This document shows positions 14,774 through 23,027 of a stretch of DNA of 64,000 bases, piece by piece. The stretch comes from Pachyseris speciosa (taxonomy: Eukaryota; Cnidaria; Anthozoa; Scleractinia; Pachyseridae). Position 1 is the first letter of the stretch. Each line of letters starts with the position of its first letter. A program made the position numbers and the translations under genes. Below the pieces are notes generated by a model. The model was given only the letters and a program-made list of their open reading frames with translations, did not search any database and had not been told where the DNA came from. The stretch lies in the NCBI GenBank assembly GCA_016490735.1, contig JAEMWC010000353.1:97501-161500 (forward strand), in the 5' to 3' direction.

Positions 14774-15631
14774 AGGTCAATTGTGGGTTCATATGTTCCC
14801 GTGAAAGAAATGAGTGTGAATGATATATGAAATAAATCATACATGAACTGCGGAAATGAAATCAAATGAAGAATGATCCTCGCAGTTGTGAACGCAATTT
14901 ATGCAATTGCGAAAAGAAGCCTGAAAAAAAAAAATTTTAGGACTTCAATGGGGTTTGAACCCGAGACCTCGCGATTACCGGTGCGATCATCGCACCGGTA
15001 ATCGCGTTCACAACTGCGAGGATCATTCTTCATTTGATTCCATTTCCGCAGTTCATGTATGATTTATTTCATATATCGTTCACATTTCCTGAAATGTTGG
15101 GACTGCTATTGAACAAACGTTGATACGTGCATGATTCCGCGCTGAACGCTGAAATAGACCACTGCACGTGTTGAACGACGAAAGAAAACTTCAAGCATTT
15201 TATCATAGCGCCAACAACTCTAAATACCGTTCGACGTTTGTTGGTCAACAGATGTTGAATGATGTTGTCTCGAGTATCTTCCGGTGAAAATACATGGAGA
15301 TGTACTCTGAAATGAGCATGAGCTTGCTCTCAGGCTACTGGATGGAATATTCCAAAGCACGACACCCCGATCGCTGATCGAGGTTTTCATATATAATACG
15401 AACAAACTGATAGACGCCTTGTTTTCTCTAGCCAGCTTTTAGATTGTGTATCATTAATCCACATTGTTATCTTCCTTTTCAGGCCAAGGCCGCTACCGTC
15501 GACAGAACCAACAGCATTTTGATCGACAAGACAGACCTGAAAAACAGGACAGACAGGAGCGGTACAACTGGCAGGACAGATACGGACGCCAACATGATAG
15601 GTCTTACCAGCAACAGCAGGCGTCCTACTGA
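1071..15631 (+). CDS. EIF3C: eIF3 subunit C, C-terminal half (copy 1, 11 exons, 5' end outside window)
   Basis: eIF3c is a core subunit of the eIF3 complex that binds the 40S ribosome during translation initiation in the cytosol. I assembled eleven exons by GT/AG sites, matching phase and similarity to animal eIF3c: 1071-1196, 1500-1565, 7267-7354, 8676-8759, 9223-9320, 9692-9741, 10881-10946, 11909-11996, 13011-13103, 13676-13754, 15483-15631 (stop TGA 15629-15631). Phases join without conflict. Recognisable stretches are [89 protein letters not shown] and LVENNER, covering the C-terminal PCI/winged-helix region. The tail is rich in Gln, Arg, Tyr and Asp and ends QQQQASY, as in animal eIF3c. 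The first exon seen begins in the middle of the protein (ILYNRT), so the N-terminal half must lie to the left. It is convergent with the receptor gene at 19052-22903. No lesion is seen in any exon. Confidence 0.93.
1720..1932. mobile_element. MITE-like element with ~29 bp terminal inverted repeats, copy A
   Basis: It begins GAAGGGCTGGGGGCATAAAC and ends with the reverse complement, GTTTATGCCCCCAGCCCTTC. The interior is T-rich with no coding capacity. A second copy in the same orientation is at 4364-4576. Neither is present in the matching intron of copy 2 (40961-46010), so insertion or loss happened after the copies separated. Confidence 0.75.
2040..2640. repeat. Degenerate minisatellite with TTAGGG-like stretch
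   Basis: Diverged units share phrases such as CCTTGGTTGACTCTAA and CCGACCTGAAAACAGC. Between about 2235 and 2345 lies a run of TTAGGG-like and TTAGTG-like hexamers. A 66-codon frame at 2192-2392 is Leu/Gly-rich only because of that repeat. Confidence 0.5.
4364..4576. mobile_element. MITE-like element, copy B (same family as 1720-1932)
   Basis: Same ends as copy A with a few substitutions (GAAGGGCTGGGAGCATAAAC at the left). In copy 2 the flanks around 43008-43020 lack this element. Confidence 0.75.
4579..4640 (+). mobile_element. Retroelement-like 3' tail with AATAAA and (TATG)n
   Basis: A short unit reading AATACTAATAAAGTATGTATG followed by a tetranucleotide run, typical of the 3' end of a non-LTR element. 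The matching tail is at about 43016-43078 in copy 2, so it is older than the split. Confidence 0.4.
6619..6994. mobile_element. Foldback/MITE element rich in CATAAGCATAAGC (copy 1)
   Basis: The ends are AAGGCTGGTTTTCACT and its near inverse ATGAAAACCAGCCTT. Inside, runs of ATAAGCACAAGC-type repeat are mirrored on the other strand, so the whole element can fold. Its counterpart in copy 2 is 45387-45738, and a related, more GC-rich member lies at 63031-63257. Confidence 0.75.
9617..9664. repeat. (TTTA)n microsatellite
   Basis: A pure tetranucleotide run just upstream of the exon at 9692. It is shorter in copy 2 (about 48413-48440). A similar run lies at about 11168-11200 (about 49960-50000 in copy 2). 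Confidence 0.9.
11515..11672. repeat. CTGACTGG/CTGGCTCG minisatellite in eIF3c intron
   Basis: Tandem 4-mer-based repeats (CTGA, CTGG, CTCG). On the minus strand all frames read as Ser-Gln-Pro-Ala strings, giving false ORFs. Present with different unit order at 50322-50506 in copy 2. Confidence 0.9.
14012..14034. repeat. (GGC)n microsatellite
   Basis: A short GGC run in the last eIF3c intron. Copy 2 has a longer run at about 52843-52872. Confidence 0.85.
14182..14254 (-). tRNA. tRNA-Thr(GGT)-like sequence, unit 1 (probably SINE-derived pseudogene)
   Basis: 73 bases with an acceptor stem (GGCTTCA pairing to TGAAGTC), A box TAGCTCAGTTGGTTAGAGC, loop CCGGTAA giving anticodon GGT, and T arm CGGGTTCAAACCCCG. 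The anticodon stem pairs poorly (TCGCA against TCGCG), so a working tRNA is doubtful. It lies within the tandem insertion. Confidence 0.4.
14434..14506 (-). tRNA. tRNA-Thr(GGT)-like sequence, unit 2 (probable pseudogene)
   Basis: Same as unit 1 except for one base change in the D-arm side (ATTCTC for ATGCTC on the plus strand), which alters a conserved A-box base. It repeats at 252 bp spacing. Confidence 0.35.
14686..14758 (-). tRNA. tRNA-Thr(GGT)-like sequence, unit 3 (probable pseudogene)
   Basis: Identical to unit 1 over its 73 bases, with the same weak anticodon stem. A fourth, truncated unit follows at about 14940-14987 and is cut by the inverted copy. Confidence 0.4.
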
Positions 15632-16178
15632 AACAGGTTTAACCTGTTGTCATTACAGAGCGTACCACACGGAATGTTGTCCTCGCAGCTTTTGGAAATG
15701 TAATGCGCGAGAATCGTGAAGTATTCCATGCGAACTGAAGTGCTTTCTCGGTAGCTTAGATTCAAGATTAGACTACTGACTCGTGTAATTATCGGACTGT
15801 TTTCTGTTGCCGTTCAGTCTGAGAGGGTCAGTGTTTCGAGGGTAGCGATGTCTCTTATTTTACTCCTACTTCAAATAGCCAAAAAATATATATTTCTATC
15901 AACGAAACGAAGCTCAAAAATGATCTAGTTTGTTCAGAAAATAGTATTAAATTTCTGCTGCTTTGGATTTCCAGGTTGAATATGTTTGGTACTTATAATA
16001 TAAATTTTGGTCTTTTCTGGAAGTTTCTTAATCTGAGGGCAACTTTATGTTGATTGATGCAATGGGAAATTCCGCTGGCATTGCTTTCTCTTACCTCATT
16101 GCCGTCAAAGCCCACTGTGATCGGAATCGGATTTCTCCCAGTAGTTTGTAATACTAATTAAAAAATGGAGGTTATGAG

Positions 16179-16189
16179 AATAAAATAAA
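16179..16189 (+). promoter_or_regulatory. Overlapping polyadenylation signals for eIF3c copy 1
   Basis: Two overlapping AATAAA hexamers about 550 bases after the stop codon and on the same strand. They are conserved in copy 2 at 54028-54038. They would give a 3' UTR of about 0.55-0.6 kb. Confidence 0.5.
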
Positions 16190-16308
16190 TGATCATTATC
16201 GATTATTGCCTTCTGGTTTAACTTAAAAGAAAATCCCCAACGTAAACAACATCGTGAAAACTAAAAACCAAGATCTTGCATCAAATCGGATGTTTCTATA
16301 TTTAGGTC

Positions 16309-16394
16309 CACCTCGTTACCAGGGCCTCTCCTCTTCCTGCCCCTCTCTCGCTCCATGGGGTGGAAAGACGACAGACCCTGGGAACGAGGTTGCA
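16309..16394. repeat. Short inverted repeat (CCTCGTT...AACGAGG)
   Basis: Imperfect hairpin starting CCACCTCGTTACCAGGGC and ending CCCTGGGAACGAGG. The same family is at 54161-54243 (copy 2) and, in better condition, at 22956-23027. Confidence 0.6.
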
Positions 16395-18027
16395 TTTAGG
16401 TAAGGATTCAACTAGCGAATAATCTTTGTCTTTTACCAGTTTTACGAGCTGGGTTAAGTTGTTTCACTTTTTGCGCAAATGAGGAAGGGGCAGCACGAAA
16501 TGTCAGGCATGCAGGTTTGTGCTAACCATTTGCGGGATATCTCGAGATGGGCACGGGACGCGTCTCTCTCACGGAAGACAATTTGCACGCGAGCGCCCGC
16601 GTGTTTCTCTTTCTTTAATATCCCTACTCGGACTCTAAGAACAGGAGTGTTTGTAGTTTGACTCCATCTGTTCGATTCTCTTTTGATCCCATTTTGTTGC
16701 CTGACACACTAGTTTGCTTGACAAAAGCTTAGTAGATACCAACATGGATGATCAGAAAGTTACTAAACCAGTATTAACACACAAGACTTCGTCTTACAAA
16801 TTTATTCAAATCTAACCTGGAGCACTGTAGTTCCTCTTACATAAGTTTTTGTCACACATGTTACTAAGTAAACAGCTCATTCATTTTACAGTTTTTACTG
16901 TCAAAAAACTTGTAATATCTGGTATGTTCATGAATTCTTCTAACTAATCCTAAATGTTGCTAAAAGTAACATTGGTCAAACCACTCGGCTCATTTACTGT
17001 TGTGCAGCATAGCGATTTGTCTGAATCCTAACAGATAATCTTCACAGTAGAATTAGTTTACTTTCCATAACGCAAAATATATACAATTTACCACCATTAC
17101 AAACTAATTCATTTTTTTTTCTCTTGTTTGTTGTTTACTATTAAAAATATGTTGCACGTTTCCTCCAAACTAGACAGTAGAATATCTGTAACTTGTAACC
17201 ACACTGACAGTAACTGGTACTAAAAGCGATTTTTCGGTTTTAACTCCAGCATTTGGCCTTTGACAACTTCAAAATTTTGTTGCCTCGGTTGAAAAGGAAA
17301 GCCTCAGTTTTCTGTTTCACCTGACGTGTCAAATTATCTTGATTCTACTGTCTGTCTGTTTTCACATATAACTACAACGGATTTGGTATTCCCGTAAACG
17401 TTCAGCCGTAAATAAGTAAAATTCTCTGCGCACACATTGATCAAAGCAGCGAGGTGACCACAAGTGTTATTAGTACAAAACAAATTCAGCTTTTTAAGCT
17501 AACTTACTACTTTAATCTATGATGACACCTGCTTTGGAAATTATCTTTTGATTAATAAGCTTATGTGTTTTGTCTCCGAAAAATTCTAATGTTAAGCATA
17601 TTTTTACCACTCTGTGAACACACCAATTTCAACTGATAACAAACTTCTAACCAGGCCTCAGCTAAAACGACACACACAAAAAACCTCAAACCTTTAAACG
17701 TTAATAAATCTGGATGTCTACCATTTAATCGGAAAAACGGGTTGGTCCGGCGACGGCTGCAGTAACTGGACGCATCAAAAACCCAAATCCGTGCGTGTTC
17801 CATTCGAACGAACATTCCCAACTGTCGGGTTTACAGAGCGATCCAAGCCGAAAGGCCTGGAACTGGTAGAAATGAGAAAATGGAACGCACATTTCCGTTT
17901 AGGAATATTTTAAAATACGTATTTTTCTTTCAAGAAATCCGTTTGGGAAGACGAAACTAGGCTTTCCATTCCAACCGAAATTTCCGGATTTTTTTTGGTA
18001 AATGGTAAACAACCCCCTATCGCGCGC

Positions 18028-18403
18028 TTAACCGCGGTCAAACGTAAAAAAGTAAGAAAAGTCCTTTAAGGATAAGGTTTTTACGTTGAGAGCTCAAAGA
18101 TGATAAGTTTTTCTTCAGTCTGTGAGTTTACTAAATCATTTTATGAATTACTAAAACAGTTTTAGGAACAATAAGGTGAATCGGTTTTCCTGAAGTCACG
18201 CATTGACACAGAAAACAAAAACATACCACGCCGAACAGTCTCCACATTCTTCGCTTTAAAAAACCTTAAAACTTTTTTAGTAATTCATGAAATGATTCAG
18301 TAAACTCACAGACTGATGAAAGACTCATCATCTTTGAGCTCTCAACGTAAAAACGTTATCTTTAAAGGACTTTTCTTATTTTTTTACGTTTGACCGCGGT
18401 TAA
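18028..18403. mobile_element. Long-arm foldback element present only in copy 1
   Basis: The ends TTAACCGCGGTCA and TGACCGCGGTTAA open arms of roughly 150 bases that are inverse of each other, with a short unpaired centre. It sits between CGCGCGC (18021-18027) and CCGCGCGC (18405-18412), an approximately 8 bp duplication. Copy 2 shows the empty site near 55873. The interior is non-coding. Confidence 0.8.
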
Positions 18404-18520
18404 ACCGCGCGCACAATAGAACAGCACGTGATCAGTGCATGACTAAAAAGTGGCATGATCTTCAGCACGTGCTCACGTCAGCTTGATTGACGAGGGCCGC
18501 CAGTTTTCAGTCCAAAAGTT

Positions 18521-18703
18521 ATGGAACCTGACGCTAAAACGAAACGTTTTTCTCGAGTGTCGGCCGGAGAAATTCACCATCTAATGGGAGGAAAAGTTTC
18601 GGGCAATGCAAGAAAACTGAGCATATTCTACTTTTTCAGGTACTTTTCAACATTTGTAAGTTATTCATTCAGCAGGCTTGTGAATAAAGAAGTATTCTTG
18701 TAG
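18521..18703 (+). CDS. Small conserved ORF or first exon, unknown (copy 1)
   Basis: 60 codons from an ATG (MEPDAKTKRFSRVSA) to a stop, kept open in copy 2 at 55988-56170 with only four residue changes. The basic N-terminal part KTKRFSRVS.EEIHHLMG faintly recalls the start of cnidarian DUF3504/Crypton-like proteins, but the match is too short to assign. The part after codon 40 is hydrophobic and may be intronic: a donor-like CAG/GTAC lies at about 18640. A candidate only. Confidence 0.25.
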   Translation: MEPDAKTKRFSRVSAGEIHHLMGGKVSGNARKLSIFYFFRYFSTFVSYSFSRLVNKEVFL

Positions 18704-18829
18704 CTACTGCCATCTTTGTTTGTTTGTTTTTCTCGTTTTCCAGTGATTGTTGAACAGGAAGACTCGGTATATAACAAAGCACTTAATGTATAATCCCTCG
18801 GGAAACTAATTAGTTTTGGTTTTCCAAGA

Positions 18830-19010
18830 GTCAGGCAAGTGTTTCGCACTTCATCCGTTATGTCGTTAAAATAAAAATTTGAGCTGTTCAGTTTGAAGAT
18901 AACTTAAGCTTACTGTGCTTGGGTGCTTCAGCCAAATAAGTCTTAATTCGCGCCTTCATGGGCTATTTTCTTGTAAGAGATGTTTTTTAAAAGATGTTTA
19001 GTTTACAATA
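18830..19010 (-). pseudogene. Decayed LRR units downstream of the receptor stop codon
   Basis: On the minus strand, after the receptor's stop codon, two more 87 bp LRR-type units can be traced (AAGTGTTTCGCACTTCATCC and TCGCGCCTTCATGGGC on the plus strand). They are diverged and out of frame. The same relics lie at about 56300-56480 in copy 2, so the repeat domain was once longer. Confidence 0.6.
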
Positions 19011-19051
19011 ATTGCTCACTTTCCCTCAGATATCTTTTGACTGGATGTTTC

Positions 19052-22000
19052 TCAGATTAACAGTTCGCAGTTACTGTGCTTGAGTGCGTCTCTCAAGTGC
19101 TCCTCACATTCATCAGTTATGTCATTACGTATGAGGTATAAGCTGTTTAATTTACAATTGCTGTCCTTGAGTGCGTCAGCAAAGTGTTTGGCGCCTTCAT
19201 TGGTTATGTTGTTATATGAGAGGTATAAGCTGTTTAATTTACAATTGCTATCCTTGAGTGCGTCAGCTAAGTATTTCGCGCCTTCATTGGTTATGTTGTT
19301 ATATGAGAGGTTTAAGCTGTTTAATTTACAATTGCTATCCTTGAGTGCGTCAGTAAAGTGTTTGGCGCCTTCATTGGTTATGTTGTTAAGTGAGAGGTAT
19401 AAGCTGTTTAATTTACAATTGCTATCCTTGAGTGCGTCAGCCAAGTGTTTGGCGCCTTCATTGGTTATGTTGTTATATGAGAGGTTTAAGCTGTTTAATT
19501 TACAATTGCTATCCTTGAGTGCGTCAGCCAAGTGTTTGGCGCCTTCATGGGTTATGTTGTTATGTGAGAGGTCTAAGCTGTTTAATTTACAATTGCTATC
19601 CTTGAGTGCGTCAGCCAAGTGTTTGGCAGCTTCATTGGTTATGTTGTTATGTGAGAGGTCTAAGCTGTTTAATTTACAATTGCTATCCTTGAGTGCGTCA
19701 GCCAAGTGTTTGGCGCCTTCATGGGTTATGTTGTTATGTGAGAGGTCTAAGCTGTTTAATTTACAATTGCTATCCTTGAGTGCGTCAGCCAAGTGTTTGG
19801 CGCCTTCATTGGTTATGTTGTTAAGTGAGAGGTCTAAGCTGTTTAATTTACAATTGCTATCCTTGAGTGCGTCAGCCAAGTGTTTGGCGCCTTCATGGGT
19901 TATGTTGTTATCTAAGAGGTCTAAGCTGTTTAATTTACAATTGCTATCCTTGAGTGCGTCAGCAAAGTGTTTGGCGCCTTCATGGGTTATGTTGTTACCT
20001 GTGAGGTTTAAGCTGTTTAATTTACAATTGCTATCCTTGAGTGCGTCAGCCAGGTGTTTGGTGCCTTCATTGGCTATGTGGTTGTATGAGAGGTTTAAGC
20101 TGTTTAGTTCACAATTTGTTTTACTTTCATCGTTCCCGTTAACAATCAACTTTTGAACCTCTACACAACCTAAAGACCCAATATTGTTTCGTGTTAAATT
20201 CATGCTTGTTATTTTCGTAGCATCTTTTAGGACGTTCACGACAGCTGCACAGTCAACAGGTGCGAGCGAACAGTAACTAAAATCTACCGCATTAAAACCA
20301 ATAGCCGCTAATTTGTTTTGTACAGATAAATGCTGCTTTACATTGATCTCCTGTATACACTTACATAAGTTCACAGCCAGTTCTTTGTCGTCCTTAGTAG
20401 CGGGCCAACAGGTCAGCTCCACTGGCTCTGAATCTTCGTCCATGTTTCTCACAAGTTCCTGTTCTGTCGTCTGTTCGGTCGATGTGGGAAGAAGGGCGGA
20501 AAAGATATCACTGTTTTCTTCTTTTCCGTCAGGGTTAGGCTCGAGCAATCCAGCCACAAACTGCAGCACCATTTGCCATGCACCTTCGTCGATGTGATTG
20601 GAAACAAACTCTCGCAGCTCCTCTTTATTCATGGTGTCTGTCACATGCTTGGCTGCGAAGAATTCTTGCAGCGTTAAGTGCATAAAGCAAAATTGAGGTC
20701 TGGGTGGCTCACTCAGTGAAGGAGATTTCGCGTCTGGCAAACGGTGAAGCAGGCCACAGTCCTCAAGCCCTTCAACTTCGCTCGATCCAAAGATTAGTGT
20801 TCCTTGTTCAATCCCTTCAAAGGCGATTTTTCCCAGTTTCTTGAACACCGTCTCATTTTCAGGTTTCAGTTGATCAAATCTTTTGAACATGTAGGAGTCC
20901 AAGTCAGTGTTAGAGGAGCTGGCTTTATCATTACGATTGTGTTTAAAGAAGAAAATCTTGACGGTGATGCTGTAAATATCGGTGAGCTTTGAAGGAAGGT
21001 TTTGTATTTTGTTCTTAATGATGTGTAGGAGGCAGTGGCAAATTATGAAACAATTAACGGGGATGTAGGATAAAGAGAAAATGTTTATGTTTGACTTGAT
21101 GTGTTTCCACATTGTTTCTTTTTTGTCTTTTGCATCCTGGTCAGCTTCTGTGAATTTCTCCACGTACTCTTCAACTTTCTCATCTGTGAACCCAAGGATT
21201 TCCACAGTTCTATCAAAGTGGAGATGTTTTACGCATGGCACAGCAGTTGGCCGTGAAGTGGTGATAACAGTGGCACCGCTGAGAAGTTTTCCCGACACTA
21301 ACTTCCTGTACAGAGAGTGGACAGGCATCTCTTCGTTCACGTTGTTGTTGTAATCTGAATCATCTTTGGAGATGTCTGCCCTTGCAGAAAATTCGTCAAC
21401 TCCATCAAATATTAGAAGTACTTTGGTTGGGTTTTCAAGAATGTGATCCCACACCTCATCATCCAGCTGTTCTATTGTCTCTGCTTGATCCAACAATTGA
21501 CGAAGACTGATTAGCTTATTGGGATCCGAATTAAAGCGCCTGAATTTCACGAGGAACGCGACGTCAAAGCGGTTTTCTTCATTTTCTTTTTCATTGAAGC
21601 CATCGTCAGATGCCCACATTCGAAGAAGCTTAGCGCTGAACATTGTCTTTCCTATTCCAGGACGACCGACAACAAGAACATGCTTGTTTTCTTCATCAAT
21701 AATGTCTTGTGGCCGCTTAAACTGAGATCGGTTCGCATTGGCGGGTTTGGGGTATACTTTGAGTTGTTCTCTTCGTTCTTCAGGAAACTCATAGTCAGCT
21801 CTGCCTTCATGAGTAACAACATTTACATAAATTTCGTCGATATTCATATCTTTGGGGTTTGGGCCCTCACCTGGATTTGATCGGAAAGGTTGTTGGAGAT
21901 CATAAGGATGGTTTGTGTTTTTTATGACATCGTCTTTTATTTTTTTTATGGTGGTTTGCAGTTGTGATTGTTCGCGTCGAGGTTCAAGCGGCGGTTGCAG

Positions 22001-22903
22001 TTCATCTGCTTCTTGTTGCGGCTGTTCTGGCTGCGGTTCCTGCAAACGAAGAAGAGGAATTTGCTCTGGATTTTGCTCGCGTCGCTGTTCTTGTGGCTGT
22101 TCATGTTGCTGCTCTTGCACAGGATCAGGGCTGGATTTTAGATGATCAGAGTAAAAGTGCGAGTTTTCGGTGAAACTTCCATCTCTTTCTTCATTTCTTG
22201 CTCTTGACAGAATACAAACAATTTCAATCAAAACGAGAAAAGCTAAAATCCCATTAACCACAGCCACGGCAAAAATCCAAAAGGTTTTCTTGGTTGCTCT
22301 CTGATTGTGGCAATTATATCTTCTTGTTAAGTTAGCGGATGAATTTTCTTTTTTGTTGTTAACGTCTTCCCCTAAATTACACGGAAAGTTTGAGGAAAAG
22401 CCACCAGGATAAAGAACTTGGGTTTGCAAGACGATGAAAAGCATCGTTAAAGCAAATCTGACGGCAAGTTGGCAACAGTACGCTACGAAAAGCCGTCTTC
22501 CAGTTAGGATGCCATGTTGGATCCCTCGTTCGGCATCTGCGTTCGGCTGTACATTGCGCTTGGCTTCTATGACTCTATCAACTGTTGACGCGACGCATCG
22601 GGAGTAAATCACACATACAATCCCGATCACAGAGACGTTCACTACCACAAAGCCATAGACAGGAATACTGAGTTTGTTATACTGCTTCGCGTATTGATCA
22701 AAACACTTTCCTCGAGTGAAATCCTTGTCGCTAAGCTTGGCATCAGCAGTGGCATCACAGCGGAAATCAAACCTTGATTCGCTGTTTTCCATGTCTGCAA
22801 AGATTCCAAACAGAATTCCTCCGAGCAGAATCCAAGATATAACTGCTACAAAACTGAGATTGTTGAACGTTTTAGGAGTGAGCAGTTCTTTAAGGGATTC
22901 CAT
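19052..22903 (-). CDS. Four-TM channel-like / NACHT / LRR receptor, intact (copy 1)
   Basis: A single 1283-residue frame from ATG at 22903. Seen in order: TM1 about 15-36; outer loop with C49 and C67; TM2 about 78-101; inner loop; TM3 about 138-163; outer loop with C175, C198 and glycosylation sequons at N187 and N191; TM4 about 207-232; a Gln/Glu-rich linker 262-318; NACHT with Walker A GRPGIGKT (413-420), Walker B VLLIFDGVDEF (495-505), sensor-like TVITTSRP (545-552) and the NLR-type FMHLTLQEFFAAKH (740-753); an LRR domain from about 930 of eleven 29-residue repeats (KHLADALKDSNCKLNSL...NNIT.EGA) and an end unit stopping at NCELLI. NACHT-LRR proteins are innate immune sensors that oligomerise on activation; predicted topology puts the NACHT-LRR in the cytosol. 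The first 235 residues resemble connexin/pannexin-type channels: LY.GF then C before TM4, then NC.NQRATKKTFW, like the connexin DC..SRPTEKT.F. That link is my reading and untested. It is convergent with eIF3c and has no visible intron. Copy 2 is damaged. Confidence 0.9.
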   Translation of the reverse strand: MESLKELLTPKTFNNLSFVAVISWILLGGILFGIFADMENSESRFDFRCDATADAKLSDKDFTRGKCFDQYAKQYNKLSIPVYGFVVVNVSVIGIVCVIYSRCVASTVDRVIEAKRNVQPNADAERGIQHGILTGRRLFVAYCCQLAVRFALTMLFIVLQTQVLYPGGFSSNFPCNLGEDVNNKKENSSANLTRRYNCHNQRATKKTFWIFAVAVVNGILAFLVLIEIVCILSRARNEERDGSFTENSHFYSDHLKSSPDPVQEQQHEQPQEQRREQNPEQIPLLRLQEPQPEQPQQEADELQPPLEPRREQSQLQTTIKKIKDDVIKNTNHPYDLQQPFRSNPGEGPNPKDMNIDEIYVNVVTHEGRADYEFPEERREQLKVYPKPANANRSQFKRPQDIIDEENKHVLVVGRPGIGKTMFSAKLLRMWASDDGFNEKENEENRFDVAFLVKFRRFNSDPNKLISLRQLLDQAETIEQLDDEVWDHILENPTKVLLIFDGVDEFSARADISKDDSDYNNNVNEEMPVHSLYRKLVSGKLLSGATVITTSRPTAVPCVKHLHFDRTVEILGFTDEKVEEYVEKFTEADQDAKDKKETMWKHIKSNINIFSLSYIPVNCFIICHCLLHIIKNKIQNLPSKLTDIYSITVKIFFFKHNRNDKASSSNTDLDSYMFKRFDQLKPENETVFKKLGKIAFEGIEQGTLIFGSSEVEGLEDCGLLHRLPDAKSPSLSEPPRPQFCFMHLTLQEFFAAKHVTDTMNKEELREFVSNHIDEGAWQMVLQFVAGLLEPNPDGKEENSDIFSALLPTSTEQTTEQELVRNMDEDSEPVELTCWPATKDDKELAVNLCKCIQEINVKQHLSVQNKLAAIGFNAVDFSYCSLAPVDCAAVVNVLKDATKITSMNLTRNNIGSLGCVEVQKLIVNGNDESKTNCELNSLNLSYNHIANEGTKHLADALKDSNCKLNSLNLTGNNITHEGAKHFADALKDSNCKLNSLDLLDNNITHEGAKHLADALKDSNCKLNSLDLSLNNITNEGAKHLADALKDSNCKLNSLDLSHNNITHEGAKHLADALKDSNCKLNSLDLSHNNITNEAAKHLADALKDSNCKLNSLDLSHNNITHEGAKHLADALKDSNCKLNSLNLSYNNITNEGAKHLADALKDSNCKLNSLYLSLNNITNEGAKHFTDALKDSNCKLNSLNLSYNNITNEGAKYLADALKDSNCKLNSLYLSYNNITNEGAKHFADALKDSNCKLNSLYLIRNDITDECEEHLRDALKHSNCELLI
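19140..20110 (-). repeat. 87 bp tandem repeat encoding the LRR array (copy 1, 11 units)
   Basis: Eleven units of 87 bp (29 residues) that differ at few bases, mostly at the LRR positions after NSL and LNL. Copy 2 has ten at 56560-57470. The low divergence between units suggests unequal exchange or gene conversion. It also keeps the opposite strand open, giving a false 358-codon frame at 19080-20156. Confidence 0.9.
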
Positions 22904-22955
22904 TTTGTGATTTATCGTTTATCAGTAAGGTGTGGCGGAAATACTGATATGCGGC

Positions 22956-23027
22956 CAACCTCGTTCCCAGCGTCTCTCCTCTTCGCTCCAGGGGGCGGGA
23001 AGAGGAGAGACGCTGGGAACGAGGTTG
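22956..23027. repeat. Hairpin repeat with CCTCGTTCCCAGCG arms
   Basis: Arms of about 28 bases (CAACCTCGTTCCCAGCGTCT and its inverse) around a 16-base GC-rich centre. Related to 16309-16394. Confidence 0.8.

Larger units (their letters stand above)
14108..15081 (-). mobile_element. Insertion of tandem tRNA-Thr-like units with a terminal inverted copy
   Basis: The insertion is flanked by a perfect 14-base duplication (ACATTTCCTGAAAT at 14094-14107 and 15082-15095), and the empty site is seen in copy 2 near 52935. It has three direct units of 252 bp, a partial fourth, and a closing inverted partial copy that makes a hairpin near 14985. Each unit opens ATGAAGAATGATCCTCGCAG and contains a minus-strand tRNA-like sequence. 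The long target duplication suggests integration by a retroelement machinery. A relative with the same outer sequence is at about 23910-24060. Confidence 0.8.

Noticed and set aside
16479..16661. 60-codon frame downstream of eIF3c
   Set aside because: Copy 2 has a one-base loss in the matching sequence near 54445, and it lies at or beyond the eIF3c 3' UTR.
19080..20156. 358-codon plus-strand frame opposite the LRR array
   Set aside because: It is the antisense of 87 bp repeats; one stop-free unit repeated stays open. No domain, and the minus strand is clearly the coding one.
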